64,000 nt of DNA from JACMRP01 sp047302465. Its GTDB lineage: Bacteria > Bdellovibrionota > Bdellovibrionia > Bdellovibrionales > Bdellovibrionaceae. The stretch's first letter is position 1; every line of letters starts with the position of its first letter. Positions 60,009 through 64,000 of the stretch are shown piece after piece. The translations under genes and the position numbers were made by a program. A model generated the notes under the pieces. The model saw only the letters and a program-made list of their open reading frames with translations, did not search any database and was not told the DNA's origin. The DNA lies in assembly GCF_047302465.1 (NCBI RefSeq), contig NZ_CP178621.1, forward strand, positions 3,534,001 through 3,598,000, written 5' to 3'.

Positions 60009-60716
60009 TCAATTCTTAGTGTTCCCGAAAATAGTGCGGATTTGCTCTTGGTACTTTTCTTCCATATTGGCAGCCGAGGCAATCCACACTTCTTGATCAA
60101 GAAACTTCTTAATTGCATAGACTTTACGGGATGAGGGGTTCTTCGCTTTGTAGTCCCTCTCTGCCGTTTCAAAAACTTCGGTCTGAGTTGTCCACAAATC
60201 AATCCGTCCATAGATTAGTTTTTTATAGTTGATCGAATCTTCGTTAAGACCCTCGATGTTTGTGGCCTTGCTGCCAAGAATCTTGTGTAGTTCGTCATCT
60301 CGCATACTGCCATTAAGAAAACCTATACGGTATTTCTTGAGCTCATTCCAACTTTCCAATTTGATCTTGGGATCTGTGGCATAAAACCAGCTTTCAACCG
60401 CGCCCAAGTGGCCTAGCCAAGCATAAATTTTTTCGCGGTCTGCACTGCGCGCTAAAGGAAAAAAGAGTCCATTGCGGGTTTTCAAAGTTTCATGCAGGGC
60501 TCTCTTCCATGGAACCCAAACGACTTCAAACTCTTTCGCCTTGCCAGATTTCTTAATTTTTTCCGCAACAATAGTTCCAAAAAGTCCCGATAGACCGTCG
60601 ACTCCATCGCCCTTCTTTTCAAGGAATGGAGGTGTCTCAGCCGCAAATATTTTAAATGTCGCCGCATTGAGAGTATGTGAAAAGGCAAAAACAAGGGCCG
60701 CAAGGATCCACTTCAT
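60009..60716 (-). CDS. periplasmic solute-binding protein (SBP family 3)
   Basis: 235 residues from ATG 60716; earlier in-frame starts up to the TTG at 60752 are possible. A signal peptide (to about residue 18) precedes FKIFAAETPPFLEKKGDGVD, with the type-3 amino-acid-binding-protein layout and a later RIGFLNGSMRDDELHKIL. No permease or ATPase gene is beside it, so it may be an orphan binding protein or a sensor input. It ends 3 bases from the convergent vWA gene. Confidence 0.8.
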   Translation of the reverse strand: MKWILAALVFAFSHTLNAATFKIFAAETPPFLEKKGDGVDGLSGLFGTIVAEKIKKSGKAKEFEVVWVPWKRALHETLKTRNGLFFPLARSADREKIYAWLGHLGAVESWFYATDPKIKLESWNELKKYRIGFLNGSMRDDELHKILGSKATNIEGLNEDSINYKKLIYGRIDLWTTQTEVFETAERDYKAKNPSSRKVYAIKKFLDQEVWIASAANMEEKYQEQIRTIFGNTKN

Positions 60717-60759
60717 GCCCACCATCATAAAGACAAGTCTGAGAAAGCGCAATATTACA

Positions 60760-61308
60760 CTAAAGTGATGCTGAGGGTTTCTCTTTCATACTCTCTATAA
60801 AGCTCTTCAGCTCTGCATATTCCAAAGGACCTACATATTTTGCTTCGTTAACAAAGAACGAGGGAGTCCCGTTGACGTCACTAAATTCCCCGCTGAGGTA
60901 ATCAGCCTTTACTTTGTTCAACAGAAAGGCACTTTTGATATCTTCGTCAAATTTTTTGAGATCTAAATTCAACTCCGTTGCGTAATCAAGAATGTCTTGT
61001 GCAGAAAGATTCTGCTGATTCTCGAAGAGCTTATCATGCATCTCCCAAAACTTAGATTGAGCCCCCGCAGCTTCTGCGGCCACAGCAGCCAGCAATGCGT
61101 GTTCATGCGATTGAATCAGTGGAAAATGCCGAAAGATAAAACGCAGGTCCTTGCCAAAGTCCCTTTGCAGCCTTTTCACCATGGGATATGCCTTTCCACA
61201 GAAGGGACATTGAAAGTCTCCATATTCGACAATAGTGATTTTAGCGTTCTCGCTTCCTTGACCATGATCCTCGTCACTCACTGGTGTTTTCAATCTATTT
61301 GTCCGCAT
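60760..61308 (-). CDS. DsbA-fold thioredoxin-like protein, cytoplasmic
   Basis: 182 residues, with no signal peptide. FGDFQCPFCGKAYP-type active site (CPFC near 36-39) and the cis-Pro loop GTPSFFVN are intact, typical of the thioredoxin_4/DsbA-like family. Members without a signal act in the cytoplasm, often as oxidoreductases. GGAGG is 6 bases before the ATG. Confidence 0.88.
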   Translation of the reverse strand: MRTNRLKTPVSDEDHGQGSENAKITIVEYGDFQCPFCGKAYPMVKRLQRDFGKDLRFIFRHFPLIQSHEHALLAAVAAEAAGAQSKFWEMHDKLFENQQNLSAQDILDYATELNLDLKKFDEDIKSAFLLNKVKADYLSGEFSDVNGTPSFFVNEAKYVGPLEYAELKSFIESMKEKPSASL

Positions 61309-61421
61309 CGGAGCCTCCGTGAACTTGATGGTAAAAGCTTCGAGTTGCCTCGCCTAGCTGATTTTTAGCATGTTGAATCTGACTGTGCGCTTGTTATGCT
61401 CTCGCTCAAAGGAAGTGTCCT

Positions 61422-63446
61422 ATGGCCAGTTCGAAGATCGTAGTCGAATCCAGAGTTCATTTATTCTCGACGCTTGCAGAAGCCGCCGAGCTCGAGCACA
61501 ACTTCATGTGTCTCTACCTCTATGCCATGTTTGGCTTAAAAAGAAATTTAGATGAGGGGCTCACCGAAGAAGAACTGGCTGCCGTCGAGAGGTGGCGTCG
61601 TGTGATTTTGGGAATTTGTATCGAAGAAATGACTCATCTTGCTTTAGTTGCGAATCTTTTTGTCGCAATTGGCTCGACGCCTCACTTTTCGCGTCCGAAC
61701 TTTCCTGCATTTCCAGGTATGTATCCCGAAGGAATTATCGTCGAACTTGCAAAGTTTGATATGGATACCTTAGATCATTTTATTTATCTAGAGCGTCCCC
61801 GCTCTCTAGAGATTCAAGATGGAAAAACTTTTTCTGCGGATATTCACTATAGCCGAGTGGCCCCTGTTGGCCGCTTAATGGCTTATGCCGGAGACTATGA
61901 AACCGTTGGCGATTTCTATCAAGCATTGCGCGAATCCATTGACCACCTTTGCGAAAAGATCGGAGAAAAAGCTCTGTTCTGTGGCGACCCTGCACAGCAA
62001 ATTGGCCCGGTGGATTCACCACTGCCGGGACTTATCATTATCAAAGACAAAGAAACGGCATTGAAAGCCTTGGACACCATTGTTCGCCAAGGGGAAAGTG
62101 CGCTTCAAGAAGAGGGCTCACACTTTGCGCGCTTTCAGGGAATCAAAAAAGAATACGAAGAGCTTCTGAAAAAAAATCCTTCGTTTGATCCATCTAGACC
62201 GATTGCTCGTAACCCTGTGATGCGGACTCCGTTAGATCGAGAACATCGTGTTTTTGTCGACGAGCCGCTGGCTGCGCAGTTCATGGATCTATCGAATGCG
62301 CTTTATATGTTCATGCTAAAATCCTTGGTACAAATTTATACGATTGAAAATCGTCCCAAGGCCGAGAAAAAAGAGCTTTTAGAAATAGCCTTTACCATAA
62401 TGCATGCCATGGGCATTGTCGGAGAGACTCTCACCTATATGCCGGCTTCTCCGAGTAAACCTGGCGTCAATGCAGGAATGAGTTTTGCCATGAATCGTTT
62501 TACGGCGTCTTTGTCTTCTAAGGGTGAGCTTCTGATTATGATTGAACGGCTTCAGCAATTCGAAGCCGTGTTTGAAAAACTTTTTAATGAGCTCAATGAG
62601 CGGGAAAAACACAATCAAGATATCAGAGCGTGCCTTGACCAACTGAAAGTCGCTCGAGACCAAGTTCATGATGTGCTTATTCGTGCCCGCAAGCTGGCAG
62701 AGCATAGTACTGCAACAGAAGAAGTCTCCTCAAGCACCGCAAGCTCTTTGGCAGAGGTTGCTAAGTCCAGCGATGCGGCCCCGATAGAAAGATCTGAGTC
62801 TTCGGCCATTGCCGTTTCTTTTGAAACTAAAAAGTGCATCCATGCGCGCCACTGTGTAACACAGCTGCCAGGGGTTTTTATGGCGAACACTCCGGGCAAG
62901 TGGATCTTTCCAGAAAAAGCGTATCCAGAAGAACTTGCGGCCGTGATCCGTCAGTGCCCTTCCGGAGCTTTGCTTTATAAAAGTAAAACTGCAAGCCTTC
63001 ACGACGAAGAAGCACCGGCCGTCAACGTCCTACGCCTTCGAGAAAACGGCCCTTACACTTTGCTGGCGGATTTACAAGTCGATGGTGAAAAAGCCGGCTA
63101 TCGCGCGACCCTATGCCGTTGCGGCAAATCTAATAACAAACCGTTTTGTGATAACGCCCATGTCGCTGCCAAATTTAAAGCCAGTGGTGAACCTGAAACC
63201 ATCGACGCCACCGAGTTAAAGAATCGTGGCGGCACCTTATCTATTCAACGCACTGAGAATGGCCCACTATCGCTTTCTGGAAACCTCGAACTTTGCACTG
63301 GCACTGGCCGAGTCGTGCTTAGAACGGAAAGTGTCTACCTTTGTCGTTGTGGCAATTCGAAATCAAAACCCATTTGCGATAACTCTCACATTGCTGCGGG
63401 ATTTAAAGATAGCACTAAAAAGACGCCGCCAGAATTGACTCTCTGA
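61422..63446 (+). CDS. ferritin-like + ferredoxin-like + two CDGSH domains, fusion protein
   Basis: 674 residues. The first 400 contain a ferritin-like helical bundle with iron-type E and EExxH residues (EHNFMCLYLY near 26, IEEMTHLALVANLFVAIGS near 69), like the VioB-type ferritin-like domain. Near 470-535 is a divergent 4Fe-4S domain (CIHARHCVTQLPGVF, then VIRQCPSGAL). Two CDGSH iron-sulfur motifs follow: CRCGKSNNKPFCDNAH and CRCGNSKSKPICDNSH. A Ser/Thr/Glu linker separates the bundle from them. Such fusions exist in some bacteria, and the role, probably redox or iron linked, is unknown. Confidence 0.85.
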   Translation: MASSKIVVESRVHLFSTLAEAAELEHNFMCLYLYAMFGLKRNLDEGLTEEELAAVERWRRVILGICIEEMTHLALVANLFVAIGSTPHFSRPNFPAFPGMYPEGIIVELAKFDMDTLDHFIYLERPRSLEIQDGKTFSADIHYSRVAPVGRLMAYAGDYETVGDFYQALRESIDHLCEKIGEKALFCGDPAQQIGPVDSPLPGLIIIKDKETALKALDTIVRQGESALQEEGSHFARFQGIKKEYEELLKKNPSFDPSRPIARNPVMRTPLDREHRVFVDEPLAAQFMDLSNALYMFMLKSLVQIYTIENRPKAEKKELLEIAFTIMHAMGIVGETLTYMPASPSKPGVNAGMSFAMNRFTASLSSKGELLIMIERLQQFEAVFEKLFNELNEREKHNQDIRACLDQLKVARDQVHDVLIRARKLAEHSTATEEVSSSTASSLAEVAKSSDAAPIERSESSAIAVSFETKKCIHARHCVTQLPGVFMANTPGKWIFPEKAYPEELAAVIRQCPSGALLYKSKTASLHDEEAPAVNVLRLRENGPYTLLADLQVDGEKAGYRATLCRCGKSNNKPFCDNAHVAAKFKASGEPETIDATELKNRGGTLSIQRTENGPLSLSGNLELCTGTGRVVLRTESVYLCRCGNSKSKPICDNSHIAAGFKDSTKKTPPELTL

Positions 63447-63581
63447 GCCCTCTCTTTTTGAAAATCAACTGAATGTGTGGAACGAGTGGAAACACTAATT
63501 CCATTTCGTTTTGCACATCCTGAGTGCCGAGAGACCTTTTTGGTGTATGACGAAAGAGAGCTACACCAAAAGGGGGACCTT

Positions 63582-63830
63582 ATGAAAAAACTTTTCGCTA
63601 TGACTTTGATCGCTTTGAGCTTCACGACTTCAGCTTTTGCAGAAGAAACTCCAGTTTCAGAATTTCTTTTGAATTTGCAGCAAACTGCAGCTGCGACTTC
63701 GACGTCGAACTATTGCTGCCTTCATAAAAATGGCGGTACATATTGTGACATGGGCTATGAAGACAAATTCGGCGCTCCATGCAAGTGCTATATCGGCAAC
63801 AAAGGCTATCCAGGCCACGTTTGCCGCTAA
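63582..63830 (+). CDS. Cys-rich secreted mini-protein
   Basis: 82 residues from ATG 63582, which has AAAGGGGGA 6 bases upstream; an earlier in-frame ATG at 63477 is rejected. A signal peptide (to about residue 20) is followed by a small mature domain with six Cys (YCCLHKNGGTYCDMGYED, then CKC and a final HVC), which is likely fully disulfide-bonded. Shape and length suggest a secreted effector or inhibitor, but no family is recognised. Confidence 0.72.
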   Translation: MKKLFAMTLIALSFTTSAFAEETPVSEFLLNLQQTAAATSTSNYCCLHKNGGTYCDMGYEDKFGAPCKCYIGNKGYPGHVCR

Positions 63831-63992
63831 AGATCTTTTTTCGAACAAGGGTTGCTCATAAAAGCGGCCCTTAAAATAGGGTCCAACTAAATTTAAGCCA
63901 TTCCTTGCTCGATTACACCAAGCTTCACGATTTTTGATTGCCATCATAAAAGAGCCATATGATAAAAATCTAAACCATTGAAGGAGCACTGA

Positions 63993-64000
63993 ATGAAATC
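63993..64000 (+). CDS. start of a gene cut by the window's right edge
   Basis: ATGAAATC begins 8 bases from the edge, preceded by AAGGAG 7 bases upstream. Only Met-Lys and part of a third codon can be read, so the product is unknown. Confidence 0.55.

Overview
The window reads as chromosomal DNA from a predatory bacterium of the Bdellovibrio group. This is inferred from gene content, not from a database match. The main pointers are a diguanylate cyclase with an N-terminal FHA domain (the DgcB architecture known from Bdellovibrio bacteriovorus), a TIGR02147/DUF4423-type regulator, many small secreted proteins and lipoproteins with no clear family, and several large low-complexity surface proteins. 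Base composition is balanced, genes are dense on both strands, and I see no insertion sequence, prophage or CRISPR array.

Layout. 1-4.2 kb: PhoH/PIN ATPase (cut by the left edge), PilZ protein, TonB-like protein, a small outer-membrane barrel and a lipoprotein aminopeptidase. 4.2-8.5 kb: a 942-aa Asn/Gly/Ser-repeat secreted protein downstream of an ECF sigma factor with an overlapping 71-aa partner; an operator-like array lies upstream of the sigma gene. 8.5-13.5 kb: GNAT, a LysR regulator divergent from a secreted-repeat/cytochrome c pair, a DUF4424-like protein, a TfoX-like protein and the FHA-GGDEF cyclase. 13.5-18 kb: metallophosphoesterase, coiled-coil protein, PfkB kinase and rlmN. 18-24 kb: a 1227-aa glycine-rich three-unit surface protein, the heptose-7-phosphate kinase and an AlkB-like dioxygenase. 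24-34 kb: glutamate dehydrogenase, pyrD, a MutT protein, two glycosyltransferases, HU, a chemoreceptor, HutD/Ves, a small secreted protein and an EpmA-like lysine ligase.

34-45.6 kb: tldD/tldE, a histone H1-like protein, a large lipoprotein, gcvP, a Met/Cys-rich small protein, a zinc-protease-like lipoprotein and a second glycine-rich protein sharing the IPxGFWK motif. 45.7-54.5 kb: sirtuin, heptosyltransferase-like GT9, Rsm22-like and TrmK-like methyltransferases, gcvT-gcvH, tRNA-Leu(UAG) followed by a hairpin cluster holding a copy of the tRNA 3' end, a NodB polysaccharide deacetylase and a paralog of the small protein at 32 kb. 54.6-64 kb: a LysR-like regulator, a complete polar amino-acid ABC transporter, a tandem-repeat secreted protein, a vWA lipoprotein, a periplasmic binding protein, a DsbA-fold protein, a ferritin-like/ferredoxin/CDGSH fusion and a Cys-rich mini-protein.

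Themes. gcvP, gcvT and gcvH give the P, T and H proteins of the glycine cleavage system, with gcvP about 6.7 kb from gcvTH. The heptose kinase and GT9/GT4 enzymes point to lipopolysaccharide assembly. A large share of the window encodes exported proteins, many with repeats or no recognised fold. These, together with several starts where a -10 box replaces a Shine-Dalgarno sequence, are the most interesting material here.
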